Source: Nocardioides alcanivorans
GTDB lineage: Bacteria; Actinomycetota; Actinomycetes; Propionibacteriales; Nocardioidaceae
Length of the DNA: 64,000 nucleotides
Assembly: GCF_021555175.1 (NCBI RefSeq)
Contig: NZ_JAKGRW010000004.1
Location: 62,001 to 126,000 of the forward strand
Direction of reading: 5' to 3'
The notes under the pieces are model-generated. The model did not search any database, was not told the origin of the DNA, and saw only the letters and a program-made list of their open reading frames with translations. The position numbers and the translations under genes are program-made. Positions 19,461 to 28,902 of the stretch are shown here, in pieces; positions within the stretch are counted from its first letter, which is position 1; every line of letters starts with the position of its first letter.

Positions 19461-19976
19461 ATGACCCAGACGTTGAAGCACACCTCCCACCCGGCATTCC
19501 AGGGTTCGAAGCAGTTGGCGAGCCACCTCCAGCAGATGCTGGTCGACCTCACCGACCTGCACCTGCAGGGCAAGCAGCTGCACTGGAACGTGGTCGGCAA
19601 GAACTTCCGCGACACCCACTTGGTGCTCGACGAGGTCGTCGATGCGGCCCGCGGGTTCGCCGACGACATTGCCGAGCGCATGCGGGCGGTCTACGCCATC
19701 CCGGACGGCCGCGCCGCCACCGTCGTTGCGCAGTCGAGCCTGCCCGACGTGACCGCCTACGAGATCGACACTGCCGACACCGTCGACGCGATCGTCGCCT
19801 CGCTCTACGCCGTCGCCGGCACCGCTCGCCGGATCCATGACGACGTCGACGCCGAGGACCCGACCAGCGCCGACATGTTGCACGCGATCCTGGAGCGGAT
19901 CGAGCAGCTTGCGTGGCTCATCGACTCCGAGAACCGCGTCGCCAACAGCGGCAGCCCGCGTCAGGTCCGGCCCTGA
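19461..19976 (+). CDS. dps: Dps-family ferritin-like DNA protection protein
   Basis: A 171-residue Dps. The inter-subunit ferroxidase residues are visible in LHWNVVGKNFRDTHLVLDE (His, Asp and Glu). It stores iron using peroxide and protects the nucleoid in stress and stationary phase. ATG 19461 follows GAAGGACAG. The upstream patch 19393-19425 is notably A/T-rich (TTGAACGATTCCAAAAAGAG) and could hold the promoter. It converges on the MFS gene. Confidence 0.92.
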   Translation: MTQTLKHTSHPAFQGSKQLASHLQQMLVDLTDLHLQGKQLHWNVVGKNFRDTHLVLDEVVDAARGFADDIAERMRAVYAIPDGRAATVVAQSSLPDVTAYEIDTADTVDAIVASLYAVAGTARRIHDDVDAEDPTSADMLHAILERIEQLAWLIDSENRVANSGSPRQVRP

Positions 19977-19998
19977 CGCTTCCCCTTTCCGGTGGTGC

Positions 19999-21202
19999 TC
20001 ACGGACGGCCGGCGTGCTCCAGGGCGCGCCGGCCCGTCCAGGAGACCAGCACCGCCAGGGCTGCCGCGCCGACGGTGACCGCGTACGCCGGTCGGTGGCC
20101 TCCGAGGTCTGCCATCTGACCCGCGACACTGGCGCCCAGCGCATAGCCCAGCACCGTGGCGGCAGCGAGCTGTGTCATGACTGAAGCAAGCCGCCACGGG
20201 GGTGTGATCCGCTCTCCCAGGGTGAAGGTCGTGATCATGTAGGGGGCAACGCTGATGCCCAGCACCAGCAACGCCGGCACGAGGGTTGCGACCGAGCCGA
20301 CCAGGAGCAGCGGCAACGCGAGGACGAGCAGGCCGAGGGCGAACCAGCGCAGCCGGTCGGGCAGGCCGAAGCGCTCCGGCAACGCGGCGACCGAGAGTCC
20401 GGCGATGACGCTGCCCACTCCCAGCAACGCGTGCAGGAACCCGGTCAGGCCGGGCTGGCCGGCGTCGGTGGCGAGCACCGACGTACCCGTCTGCACGGAG
20501 CCGAAGATCGCGCCGATGGCCAACTGGCTCAGGCACAGCGACGCGAGGGGAGCGACCAGCGCGCTCCGGCGGCCTCGCCGCCGGTCGGCCCGTCGTGGGG
20601 CGGGGAGCGGTCGGGTGCAGGGCGAACCAGGTGCCGAAGAGCGCGAGCACGGCGCCTGCACTGGCGATCGCCGCTGTCGGGGAGACCAGCGAGACGCCGA
20701 TGCCCACCAGCGCCGGTCCCACCACGAATGCCGCCTCGTCGGCCGCGCCCTCGTAGGAGAAGGCGGTGCTCACCAAGCGCTCCTGCTGCGGCTGCCCGTC
20801 CGTGATCGGTCGCCACCGCACCCGCGACATCGGCCCGACCTGCGGCAGCATCACGCCGGCAGCAGCGCTCGCGGCGGCCACCCAGCCCCACGGGACGTCG
20901 GCGTGGATGAGCGCGAGGATGCCCGCGAACCCGGCTGCGCCACCCAACGACTGCACCACCAGCACCGGGCGTTGGCCGACCCGGTCGGCGACCGCTCCCC
21001 AAGCGGGAGCGGTGAGCCCGTTGGCGACCGCGAGCGCGCCGGCGCTTGCTCCGCCGGCGCCATAGCTTCCGGTGGTGTCGCTGACCAGCAGCAGCACGCC
21101 GAGCTGGCTCATGGCCAACGGCAGTCGGGCCAAGAAGGCGCCGATCACGTAGCCCGGGCCCGTCAGGGCGATCAGGGCGCGATAGCTGGCAACAGCAGAC
21201 AC
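19999..21202 (-). CDS. major facilitator superfamily transporter
   Basis: About 12 membrane spans in 401 residues once the frame is repaired. The N-half runs from GTG 21202 (VSAVASYRALIALTGPGYVI, with CCGGAGG upstream) and includes the loop motif AWGAVADRVGQRP. The C-half continues in another frame from the basic central loop (RRADRRRGRRSALV). The join needs two added bases, most simply one in each of the G runs 20597-20600 and 20602-20605. The family looks like a drug- or sugar-efflux-type MFS; no substrate can be assigned. Confidence 0.8.
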
Positions 21203-21322
21203 AGGACCTCCGGGGTCGCGGGGGCGCGTGTCTTCCCACCCAACAGACACGCTCAGAGCCCTGTGCAGAGGAGAATCTACACCTGAGGACAGGGGGCGCC
21301 GGCATCCTCGAGCGGGCAAAGC

Positions 21323-21381
21323 TCTGATGTGAGCCAGGGGTTCGTGTCCGCGCCTGACCCAAGCCCCCAGGTCACATCAGA
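21323..21381. repeat. 10-bp inverted repeat spanning a stop codon
   Basis: TCTGATGTGA (21323-21332) and TCACATCAGA (21372-21381) are exact complements 39 bp apart. The right arm covers the TGA of the gene that ends at 21377. It may act as a terminator for that gene, which is transcribed leftward. Confidence 0.5.
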
Positions 21382-22282
21382 CGTTCCCACTCCGGGGCGC
21401 CACAGTGAGGAGTCGGTCGCACTCGTCGATCAGGCGCTGGCGGACCGGCGCCGAGCGGGCGGCGAACCGGCGCTGGTGCTCGGCGTACTCCCGCTTGCCC
21501 TCGGGCGTCTCGATCTTCACCGGAGTGAAGGTTTGCCCGTCGTGGTCGGTGAGCCCGCTCAGGTCGTAGGGCGCGGCGCGCATGTCGAGGGTGCGGATGT
21601 CGCGGGCGAGTTCGAAGCAGTCGGCGACCAGGTCGCTCGGCACCATCGGGCTGAGCCGGAAGGCGACCTTGTAGAGATCCATGTTGGCATGCAGGCAGGC
21701 CGGCTGCTCGAAGTCGACACGGTCCTCGCTGCGCGGACGCAGGGTGTTGAGCTCCACCGCCGTCGGTGTGAAGAAGCGATAGGCGTCGAAGTGGGAACAG
21801 GCGATCCGGTGTGACTCGACGACTTCATCGGTGCCCGTTGCACCGAGTCGCAGCGGCCAGTCGGCATGGCGGGTCTCGTCCTCGGAAAGTCGGTGCACCA
21901 TTGCCCACTCGTGCAGCCCGAAGCATCCGAGGTTCGGCGTGCGGGAGGCCGTCGCGGCGAGCAGGGCCCGCGTTGTCCGGACCCTGCCGAGCTGCGCCGC
22001 GACGTACGCCGGATCGAGCCTCGCGTCGTCGCCTTCCGTCGTGTAGCCCTTGAGGTCGCGGTAGTGCTCGGCACCGCCCTCGAGGACCACACCCGGGCCG
22101 GGGTGCCAGCGGCGGAGCTGGGCGGGCCGGTGGTTGTAGTAGACGAAGAGGAAGTCGTGCACCGGGTGCTTCACGTGGTCCTTGCGCCGGGCCAGGTGGG
22201 AGGAGACGAAACCGTCCACGCGGGCCCCGTGTGCGCTCGCGTTCGCGCGCCATGTCTCCTCGGTCAGCCGTGCCCACTCCAC
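21377..22282 (-). CDS. conserved actinobacterial protein, often named 3-methyladenine DNA glycosylase
   Basis: A soluble 301-residue protein. Conserved-looking blocks are HPVHDFLFVYYNHRPAQLRR, WHPGPGV near residue 60 and NLGCFGLHEWAMV near residue 117. Homologues in actinobacteria carry the 3-methyladenine glycosylase name, but I see neither an HhH-GPD motif nor an AAG-fold signature, so the label is doubtful. GTG 22282 start. It is transcribed away from the FAH gene, with 40 bp between them. Confidence 0.6.
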   Translation of the reverse strand: MEWARLTEETWRANASAHGARVDGFVSSHLARRKDHVKHPVHDFLFVYYNHRPAQLRRWHPGPGVVLEGGAEHYRDLKGYTTEGDDARLDPAYVAAQLGRVRTTRALLAATASRTPNLGCFGLHEWAMVHRLSEDETRHADWPLRLGATGTDEVVESHRIACSHFDAYRFFTPTAVELNTLRPRSEDRVDFEQPACLHANMDLYKVAFRLSPMVPSDLVADCFELARDIRTLDMRAAPYDLSGLTDHDGQTFTPVKIETPEGKREYAEHQRRFAARSAPVRQRLIDECDRLLTVAPRSGNV

Positions 22283-22322
22283 GGGTCAAGGGTAGGAGAG
22301 TGGGGACGATAGGCTGGAACCC

Positions 22323-23132
22323 GTGCGCATCTGCAGATTCACCACCGGGGACGAGCCGCTCTATGGCGTCCTGACCGGGGAACTCGACCAGTACGGCCAG
22401 CCGGAGGAAGGCGCGGTCATCGTCGGCCTCGCTGGGGACCCGCTCTACGTGGGCATCAAGCTCCTGGAGCAGGAATACCGGCTCGACGATGTCCGGCTGC
22501 TTGCCCCGGTGCTGCCTCGCAGCAAGGTGGTGGCGATCGGCAAGAACTACGCCGCCCACGCCAGCGAGATGGGTGGCGAGGTACCGGCGGAACCGCTGAT
22601 GTTCATCAAGCCCAACACCTCTGTCGTCGGCCCCGATGACCTGATCCGCTACCCGGCGCAGAGCAATGAGGTGCACTACGAGGGCGAGCTCGCCGTCGTG
22701 ATCGGCCGCATCTGCCGCGACGTGCCTGCCGAACAGGCGACGGACGTGATCCACGGCTACACGATCGCCAACGACGTCACCGCCCGTGACCTGCAGCGCA
22801 GCGACGTGCAGTTCACCCGGTCGAAGTCGTTCGACACCTTCTGTCCGCTCGGCCCGTGGATCGAGACCGACCTCGACCCGCAGGCCTTCATCGACGGGGT
22901 GAAGATCCAGACCCACCTCAACGGTGAGGTCGTCCAGGACGGTACGACGGCCGACATGGTCTTCGACATCCCCACGCTGATCGCCCACGTCAGCAGCGTG
23001 ATGACCCTCCTTCCCGGAGACGTCATCCTCACCGGCACCCCCGAGGGCGTCGGTCCCATGGAGATCGGCGACGAGGTCGAGGTCTCGATCGCCGGCATCG
23101 GCTCTCTCACGAACAAGGTGGCATCACGTTGA
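22323..23132 (+). CDS. fumarylacetoacetate hydrolase family protein
   Basis: A 269-residue enzyme of the FAH superfamily. Motifs include VVAIGKNYAAHASEMG, the metal-binding E-x-E of HYEGELAVVIG with a downstream Asp, and the C-terminal TGTPEGVGPM. The family includes acylpyruvate hydrolases, oxaloacetate decarboxylases and 2-hydroxyhepta-diene-dioate isomerases; the substrate cannot be chosen from sequence. The last base pairs overlap the gltX start, an arrangement common in actinobacteria. GTG 22323. Confidence 0.85.
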   Translation: MRICRFTTGDEPLYGVLTGELDQYGQPEEGAVIVGLAGDPLYVGIKLLEQEYRLDDVRLLAPVLPRSKVVAIGKNYAAHASEMGGEVPAEPLMFIKPNTSVVGPDDLIRYPAQSNEVHYEGELAVVIGRICRDVPAEQATDVIHGYTIANDVTARDLQRSDVQFTRSKSFDTFCPLGPWIETDLDPQAFIDGVKIQTHLNGEVVQDGTTADMVFDIPTLIAHVSSVMTLLPGDVILTGTPEGVGPMEIGDEVEVSIAGIGSLTNKVASR

Positions 23133-24610
23133 CCAGCACGTCCAACAAGTTGGTGCGCGTGCGCATGGCGCCGTCGCCCACCGGCAGCCCGCATGTCGGT
23201 CTGGCTCGCACCGCCCTCTACAACTGGGCGTTCGCGCGCCACCACGGTGGAACCTTCGTGTTCCGCATCGAGGACACCGACAAGGAGCGCAACACCCAGG
23301 AGTCCTACGACTCCCTCATCGACCTGATGGGCTGGCTCGGGCTGCAATGGGACGAGGGCGTCGTCGTGGGCGGGCCCTACGGGCCCTACCGCCAGAGCGA
23401 GCGCACCGACATCTACGCCGATGTGCTGGCGAAGTTGCGTGCCTCCTCCTACACCTACGACTGCTACTGCACCACCGACGAGGCCAGTGCCCGCCGCAAG
23501 GAGGCCGGCTCCAAGGTGATGGGCTACGACGGTTTCTGCCGCGAGCTCACCGACGAGCAGCGGGACGCCTTCGTCGCTGACGGCCGCAAGCCGGTCGTGC
23601 GGTTCCGGATGCCCGACGGCGAGATCGGCTTCAACGACCTGGTCCGGGGCGAGATCTCGTTCCAGACCGAGTTCGTGCCCGACTTCGCGCTGTGCCGTGC
23701 CAACGGCGATCCGCTCTACACGCTGACCGCTCCGGTCGACGACGCCACCATGGAGATCACGCACGTGCTGCGCGGGGAGGACCTGCTCTCCAGCACGCCG
23801 CGTCAGATCGCGCTCTTCGATGCGCTCAAGGAGATCGGCGTCGCGAAGGAGACCCCCGAGTTCGGCCACCTGCCCTACGTCATGGGTGAGGGCAACAAGA
23901 AGCTCTCGAAGCGGGATCCGCAGGCCCACATGGCGCTCTACCGCGAGCAGGGCTTCCTGCCCGAGGGCCTGCTCAACTACCTGGCCCTGCTCGGATGGGC
24001 GATTGCCGCGGACCGCGACGTCTTCACCCTCGAGGAGATGGTCGAGAAATTCGACATCGCTGACGTCAATCCCAACCCGGCGCGCTTCGACCTCAAGAAG
24101 GCGGAGGCGATCAACGCCGACCACATGCGGATGCTCTCGCTCGACGAGCTCACCCACCGGGTGCTGCCGCTGCTCAAGGCCGAAGGTGTCGTCTCCGACC
24201 CGGTCTCCGATGCCGACGCCCAGCTTCTCGAGATGGCCATGCCGCTCGTGGCCGAGCGCATGAACAAGCTCACCGAGGCGGCCCCGATGCTTGGCTTCCT
24301 CTTCGCCGACGAGCAGAGCTTCACCCGTGATCCCGCCGACGTCGAGAAGGTCCTCAACGAGGACGGTCTCGGTGTCGTGCAGGCCAGTCTCGACGCACTC
24401 GAGGCGTTGTCGACCTGGTCGACGGCCGACATCGAGGCCGCCCTGCGCGCCAAGCTCGTGGAGGAGCTCGGGCTCAAGCCGCGCAACGCGTTCGGACCGG
24501 TGCGCGTGGCGATCAGCGGCCGTCGCGTCTCACCGCCGCTGTTCGAGTCGATGGAGATCATCGGCCGCGAGCGCTCGCTCGCGCGGCTGCGCAGCGCTCT
24601 CGCGAGATGA
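23129..24610 (+). CDS. gltX: glutamyl-tRNA synthetase
   Basis: A class I synthetase charging tRNA-Glu, and probably tRNA-Gln for later amidation by GatCAB. The HIGH-type motif is PSPTGSPHVG near residues 14-23 and the KMSKS-type motif is KLSKR near residue 256. It is 493 residues. The TTG at 23129 overlaps the FAH stop (TTGA); it is chosen because of this coupling. Interestingly tRNA-Gln(CUG) and tRNA-Glu(CUC) lie 1.1 kb downstream. Confidence 0.95.
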   Translation: MTSTSNKLVRVRMAPSPTGSPHVGLARTALYNWAFARHHGGTFVFRIEDTDKERNTQESYDSLIDLMGWLGLQWDEGVVVGGPYGPYRQSERTDIYADVLAKLRASSYTYDCYCTTDEASARRKEAGSKVMGYDGFCRELTDEQRDAFVADGRKPVVRFRMPDGEIGFNDLVRGEISFQTEFVPDFALCRANGDPLYTLTAPVDDATMEITHVLRGEDLLSSTPRQIALFDALKEIGVAKETPEFGHLPYVMGEGNKKLSKRDPQAHMALYREQGFLPEGLLNYLALLGWAIAADRDVFTLEEMVEKFDIADVNPNPARFDLKKAEAINADHMRMLSLDELTHRVLPLLKAEGVVSDPVSDADAQLLEMAMPLVAERMNKLTEAAPMLGFLFADEQSFTRDPADVEKVLNEDGLGVVQASLDALEALSTWSTADIEAALRAKLVEELGLKPRNAFGPVRVAISGRRVSPPLFESMEIIGRERSLARLRSALAR

Positions 24611-25602
24611 CGCGCCCGACCGGGGCTCCGGCGTACCCCCACGGCAGGAGGGGTACGCCGGGCCTCGGCTACGACGGCATCCACCGGTTGGGAACGCCCG
24701 GTTGGTGGCGGCCCCTGGTCGGGGTCGTCCTGCTGCTGACGCTCTTCTACACGGCTGGAGCCGTGCTGGTGCTCACCATCAGGCTGCTCCGTGCCGGGGT
24801 CGACGCGGCACGTGGCGGGTCGTTCGCCGACGCCTACGACTGGGTGCTGCTCGACACGGACCAGCCGATGAGCCCCTGGGGACTTGCCTATCTCGCGCTC
24901 TCCTTGGCCGTCCTCGTGCCGGTGACGATCCTCATCCAGCGCCTGCTGCACGGACTGTCTCCGGGGTCCCTGGTGTCCGTCGTCGGTCGGATTCGGTGGA
25001 CGTGGTTCTTCGCCTGTTGCGGCCTCGCCGTGGTGGCGCTCCTTGCCACGATCGTCGTGAGCGCGTTCGTCCCCAGTGACGACACCGCCGGTTCGGTCTC
25101 AGGGAGCGTTGCTGCGGTGGACGAACGCACCTGGTGGTTCCTGGCCGTGATCGTGCTGTTGATCCCGTTCCAGGCGGCGGGGGAGGAGTATGCGTTCCGT
25201 GGCTACCTCACCCAGGTCTTCGGTGGCTGGCTGGGCCCGGCCGTGGCGGTGCTGGCTCCGGCCCTCCTCTTCGCCCTCGCACACGGAGCCCAGGACGCGC
25301 CGGTCTTCGTCGACAGGCTCGCGTTCGGCATCGTCGCGGGAATCCTCGTGCTCCGTACGGGCGGCCTCGAAGCGGCGATCGCGATGCACGTGCTCAACAA
25401 CTGGTTCGCCTTCACGCTGGCGCTGGCCTTCGGCCACATGGACGACGTCCTGACGCCGACTGGCGGCAGTTGGTGGAGCCTGCCGGTGACCCTCACGCAG
25501 TCGCTGGTCTATCTCGCCGTCGTGCTCTGGTTGGGCCGCCGGATGAGTGTCCGACGGCACACCGAGGGAGCCGTTTTGGCGGCCCCTCGAGGTCACGTGT
25601 AA
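24607..25602 (+). CDS. CPBP-family intramembrane protease
   Basis: A 331-residue membrane protein with about eight spans. The CPBP (Abi/CAAX protease) motifs are present: GEEYAFRG (EExxxR) near residue 194, FALAHG with the second active His, and the final H-x-x-x-N pair MHVLNNW. The N-terminal 35 residues are polar and Gly/Pro-rich. ATG overlaps the gltX stop as ATGA. Substrate unknown; family members process prenylated peptides, anti-sigma factors or bacteriocins. Confidence 0.88.
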   Translation: MTRPTGAPAYPHGRRGTPGLGYDGIHRLGTPGWWRPLVGVVLLLTLFYTAGAVLVLTIRLLRAGVDAARGGSFADAYDWVLLDTDQPMSPWGLAYLALSLAVLVPVTILIQRLLHGLSPGSLVSVVGRIRWTWFFACCGLAVVALLATIVVSAFVPSDDTAGSVSGSVAAVDERTWWFLAVIVLLIPFQAAGEEYAFRGYLTQVFGGWLGPAVAVLAPALLFALAHGAQDAPVFVDRLAFGIVAGILVLRTGGLEAAIAMHVLNNWFAFTLALAFGHMDDVLTPTGGSWWSLPVTLTQSLVYLAVVLWLGRRMSVRRHTEGAVLAAPRGHV

Positions 25603-25646
25603 GGTTTTCCCCGTTGCCGGCTCAGCCGGAAACACCGCAACAAAGC

Positions 25647-25687
25647 AGCACTGCGCAAGGAATAGCACTGCGCAAGAAGTAGCACTG
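25647..25687 (+). repeat. 17-bp tandem repeat abutting tRNA-Gln
   Basis: AGCACTGCGCAAGGAAT (25647-25663), AGCACTGCGCAAGAAGT (25664-25680) and a partial AGCACTG (25681-25687) stop exactly at the first base of tRNA-Gln. The repeat therefore forms the whole 5' flank of the tRNA. Confidence 0.85.
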
Positions 25688-25759
25688 TGGGATATGGTGT
25701 AATTGGCAGCACGACTGATTCTGGTTCAGTTAGTCAAGGTTCGAGTCCTTGTATCCCAG
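25688..25759 (+). tRNA. tRNA-Gln (CUG)
   Basis: A 72-nt cloverleaf. Acceptor stem TGGGATA/TATCCCA, anticodon stem ACTGA/TCAGT with loop TTCTGGT giving anticodon CTG, T arm with GGTTCGAGTCC, and discriminator G. No CCA is encoded. Confidence 0.95.
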
Positions 25760-25858
25760 CGATTCCCTCGCGATGTCGAGTGGGCAGGCTCACCGCCAGC
25801 CGATTTGGAGCGAAGGGACGGAAACCTATAAGGTTTCACTCGCTGCTGAAGCAGCAAA

Positions 25859-25931
25859 GCCCCCGTTGTGTAGTGGCCTAGCACGCCGCCCTCTCAAGGC
25901 GGTAGCGCCGGTTCGAATCCGGTCGGGGGTA
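25859..25931 (+). tRNA. tRNA-Glu (CUC)
   Basis: A 73-nt cloverleaf. Acceptor GCCCCCG/CGGGGGT (first pair G-U), anticodon stem CCGCC/GGCGG with loop CTCTCAA giving anticodon CTC, T arm CCGGTTCGAATCCGG, and discriminator A. No CCA is encoded. Between the two tRNAs (25760-25858) small stems AAACCT/AGGTTT and GCTGCT/AGCAGC may guide processing. Confidence 0.95.
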
Positions 25932-25937
25932 CAGAGC

Positions 25938-25971
25938 GAAGGAGCCCCGACCAGTTGGCCGGGGCTCCTTC
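25938..25971 (+). terminator. terminator of the tRNA unit
   Basis: A perfect 12-bp stem GAAGGAGCCCCG / CGGGGCTCCTTC with a 10-nt loop, 6 bp after tRNA-Glu, followed by TGCATTTCG. Confidence 0.85.
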
Positions 25972-26058
25972 TGCATTTCGCGTGGTCCGCTCAGGTGCTC
26001 CGCACCTGTGCAGGCTCGTCCCAGGAATAGCCCGGAGGACCCGGGGGTTGAGGCCGAC

Positions 26059-27066
26059 ATGCCTGCGATCCCCCTCTCCATCCTTGACCTCGCACAGATC
26101 GGGACCGGTGGGAGTGCCGCCGACAGCTTCCGCGCCAGCGTCGCCCTTGCGCAACTCGCGGAGCGCCGTGGCTACAGCCGGGTCTGGTATGCCGAGCACC
26201 ACAACATGTCCACCATCGCCTCGTCGGCGACCAGTGTCCTGATCGCCCATGTGGCCGCTCACACGCAGAAGATCCGCCTCGGTGCAGGTGGAGTGATGCT
26301 TCCGAACCACTCCCCACTGGTGATCGCCGAACAGTTCGGCACCCTGGAGACGCTCCATCCGGGCCGCATCGATCTCGGCCTCGGGCGGGCACCCGGCAGT
26401 GACCAGAACACCATGCGGGCGCTGCGGCGTGACGCGATGTCGGCCGAGGCATTCCCGCGCGACGTCCAGGAGTTGCAGGGCTACCTCGCCGGCCGATCGC
26501 TCATCCCCGGCGTCGACGCCGTGCCCGGCAAGGGCACCCAGGTGCCTCTCTACATCCTCGGGTCGTCGCTCTTCGGAGCGAAGCTGGCTGCTGCGCTCGG
26601 CCTTCCCTACGCGTTCGCCTCCCACTTCGCGCCCCAAGCCCTGGTCGATGCCGTCGCGCTCTACCGCCGTGAGTTCCAGCCCTCGGCGCAGCTCACGGAA
26701 CCTTGGGTCATGGCGGGCGTCAACGTGGTCGCTGCCCCCACGACAGACGAGGCGCAAGCGTTGCTCCGGGAGTCCCAGCGGCTCCGGGTCAACCAGCTCG
26801 TCGGCCGCGGCCGCACCTTCAGCGAGGCCGAGGCTGACGCGGTCCTCGACTCGCCGTCCGGGCAGCAGATCAAGCAGATGAGCCACTACTCCGGCGTGGG
26901 CACGCCCAGCGAGGTGCGCGACTACCTCGACGACTTCGTCGCGCACGCGGACGCCGACGAGTTGATCCTCGCGTCGATGGCGCGCAGCACCGAGGCGACG
27001 CTGCGCTCCTTCGAGCTACTGGCCGACTCCCGTGCCGAACAGGAGACGTCTGACGCAGCTTCGTGA
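26059..27066 (+). CDS. LLM-class flavin-dependent oxidoreductase (MsnO8-like)
   Basis: A luciferase-like monooxygenase fold of 335 residues. The N-terminal [19 protein letters not shown] and [10 protein letters not shown] motifs are typical of the MsnO8-type subgroup, which uses FMNH2; related groups use F420. The window also encodes CofC for F420, but cofactor use cannot be decided. ATG 26059 is chosen although an open frame reaches further upstream. The 3' end overlaps the convergent membrane protein gene by 51 bp. Confidence 0.85.
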   Translation: MPAIPLSILDLAQIGTGGSAADSFRASVALAQLAERRGYSRVWYAEHHNMSTIASSATSVLIAHVAAHTQKIRLGAGGVMLPNHSPLVIAEQFGTLETLHPGRIDLGLGRAPGSDQNTMRALRRDAMSAEAFPRDVQELQGYLAGRSLIPGVDAVPGKGTQVPLYILGSSLFGAKLAAALGLPYAFASHFAPQALVDAVALYRREFQPSAQLTEPWVMAGVNVVAAPTTDEAQALLRESQRLRVNQLVGRGRTFSEAEADAVLDSPSGQQIKQMSHYSGVGTPSEVRDYLDDFVAHADADELILASMARSTEATLRSFELLADSRAEQETSDAAS

Positions 27067-27563
27067 GAAGAGCAGGACGAGCACGAGCAGCGTCACCGGG
27101 ACGAAACCACCCAGGCTGACGGCGCCACCGAAGACGATGTCGATCAGGGCGAGCACCACCAGCTTGCTCCCCACGGCAATGGCCCACAGCATCAGGGCGC
27201 CCGTGACCTTGGCTTGCCGCGTCGGTGCGCGACGGAACCTCGCCGCGGCGGCGCCCTTCAGCACGAGCACCACCTCGAGCGCGACCTTGAGCAGGAGCGC
27301 GGTGAGCAGCGAGAGCGTGAAGCCCTCGCTGATCACCTGGGGAGGTGCTCGATCGCCAGGTTGAGCACGACGACGTAGACGAAGAGGTCGACGACGTCTG
27401 CCGGATGAGCGGCGATCCAGGTGCGGAGCCAGCCACGACCACGCTGTGCGTCGCCCGTCGGTCGCGTCGGGGAGCCATCACCTGCTGATGATCCCACGAC
27501 GGTGTCGGACGCGACAGGCACGGTCGGACACCGGAGATGCGAGGATGCGGTGACCTTCACCAT
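27016..27563 (-). CDS. small multi-pass membrane protein of unknown function
   Basis: After a polar N-terminus of about 50 residues, four hydrophobic spans follow ([73 protein letters not shown]). The frame breaks at HLPR-stop because one base is missing in the G run 27339-27342; restoring it reads [13 protein letters not shown] and gives about 182 residues. I do not recognise the family. The start at ATG 27563 is tentative and lies 18 bp from the divergent gene. Confidence 0.65.
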
Positions 27564-27580
27564 CCGTCGAGGAGCAGTTG

Positions 27581-28492
27581 ATGGGCCGGCCCCGGTTCGA
27601 CGTCACGCCGCTGACGGGGCCTGCCCGCGGAGTCCGGTGGCACGAGTTCCGCGCGGAGGCGATCGCAGGACGTCACGGGGAGGATCTCGCCAGGCCGCGA
27701 TGGTGGCGCCGGTTCGGGTGGGCCATCGCCACTATGCTGTCGATGGCGGTCATCGTCATCGTCCCTGTGGCCTTGATGACCACGCAGGGGGCGACGCAGA
27801 CCACCGTGCTGGTGTCGCTGGGATGGGTTGTCTGCGGGATGCTCTTCCACACGGTGGCGATCCACCTGCCCCGTCAGGAGTTCTGGGGACCACGCACCCG
27901 CCAGCGCTACCGGCTCACGGAGTTCGCTCGCGCCAACTCCTTGAGGTACGACCCGGCGCCGACGGTGACCAAGCCGGTCGCCTACATCTTCGGTTCAGCG
28001 CCTGAGCGTCGACACCTGGACCGGTTCGAGGCACCGGGGCCGCAGGGCTTCGTGGTCGCCAACTACGAGGAGGAGTGGCCCGACAACCCGGACACCGACG
28101 GCTTCGACGGTGCCTATGTGATCTTCCGGCTGCGTGAGTCCTATCCGAGGACATTCGTCTCGCGTGACCAGCGGTCTCCAGTGAGAGGATTGCGCTATGT
28201 GACCCCGATCGAACTCGGTGACGGGCTCCACCTGTGGTCGGCCAAGCCCGACCATCCGTTGTTGCAGCGCTTGCTGGCCAGCGGAGTCGTCGAGCGCTCG
28301 ATGAAGCTCGGCCGCCTCACCAAGATCCAGATCGTCGGCAACGAGCTGTTCGTGTTGCGCCACGGATCATGGCCGCTCGCCGTACCCAGGCTCTGGCAAC
28401 GTCTCGCCGCTCTCACCGACGCGGTGGCGCCGTTCCTGGACGGCCCCGGTCGCAGCAGCGGAGCAGGCGCGCTCCTGCCGCGCCAGCGCTGA
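27581..28492 (+). CDS. hypothetical protein with two membrane helices
   Basis: A 303-residue protein. Two hydrophobic helices near residues 50-90 (IATMLSMAVIVIVPVALM and VLVSLGWVVCGMLFHTVAI) are followed by a soluble domain of about 200 residues rich in aromatic and charged residues (GFVVANYEEEW, YVIFRLRESYP, LFVLRHGSWPL). ATG 27581 is preceded by GAGGAG at good spacing. No family recognised. It converges with the universal stress protein gene. Confidence 0.7.
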   Translation: MGRPRFDVTPLTGPARGVRWHEFRAEAIAGRHGEDLARPRWWRRFGWAIATMLSMAVIVIVPVALMTTQGATQTTVLVSLGWVVCGMLFHTVAIHLPRQEFWGPRTRQRYRLTEFARANSLRYDPAPTVTKPVAYIFGSAPERRHLDRFEAPGPQGFVVANYEEEWPDNPDTDGFDGAYVIFRLRESYPRTFVSRDQRSPVRGLRYVTPIELGDGLHLWSAKPDHPLLQRLLASGVVERSMKLGRLTKIQIVGNELFVLRHGSWPLAVPRLWQRLAALTDAVAPFLDGPGRSSGAGALLPRQR

Positions 28493-28506
28493 CCCGGCGG
28501 CGTGCC

Positions 28507-28902
28507 TCAGTCGGGCTTGACGGCGAGAACCGGACAGTCGGCAGTGAGCAGGACCCGTTGCGCGACGCTGCCCATGAGCAGCTTCCCGACCGGGCTGCGT
28601 CGGCGTACGCCGACCACCACCAGCGACGCCTGACGCTCTCGTGCTGCCTCGACCACCAGGTCGCCGACGTCCGCGCCCAGCGTCTGGCGTACCTCGTGGG
28701 CGACGCCGGTCTCCGCGAGCCGGCGGTCCAAGGCCTCCACCTGGTCGCGGGTGGCGAAACCTTCGTCGACGAGGGCGTCCCCGCGGGTGCCGTTGACGAC
28801 CAGTAGGTCCCCGCCACGGAGCCGGGCTTCGTCAATGCCGGTGGTGAGGGCTGCTTCGCCGAACGCGTCTGGGCTGTAGGCCACGACGATCGTGCCGCTC
28901 AT
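28507..28902 (-). CDS. universal stress protein (UspA family)
   Basis: A 131-residue single Usp domain. It begins [15 protein letters not shown] and ends with the nucleotide-binding motif [20 protein letters not shown], close to the G-x2-G-x9-G-S consensus of ATP-binding Usp proteins, then [12 protein letters not shown] overlaps the tctA stop as ATGA, so it is the last gene of the tctCBA operon. It may tune the transporter or respond to its energy state; that link is inference from context. Confidence 0.88.
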   Translation of the reverse strand: MSGTIVVAYSPDAFGEAALTTGIDEARLRGGDLLVVNGTRGDALVDEGFATRDQVEALDRRLAETGVAHEVRQTLGADVGDLVVEAARERQASLVVVGVRRRSPVGKLLMGSVAQRVLLTADCPVLAVKPD

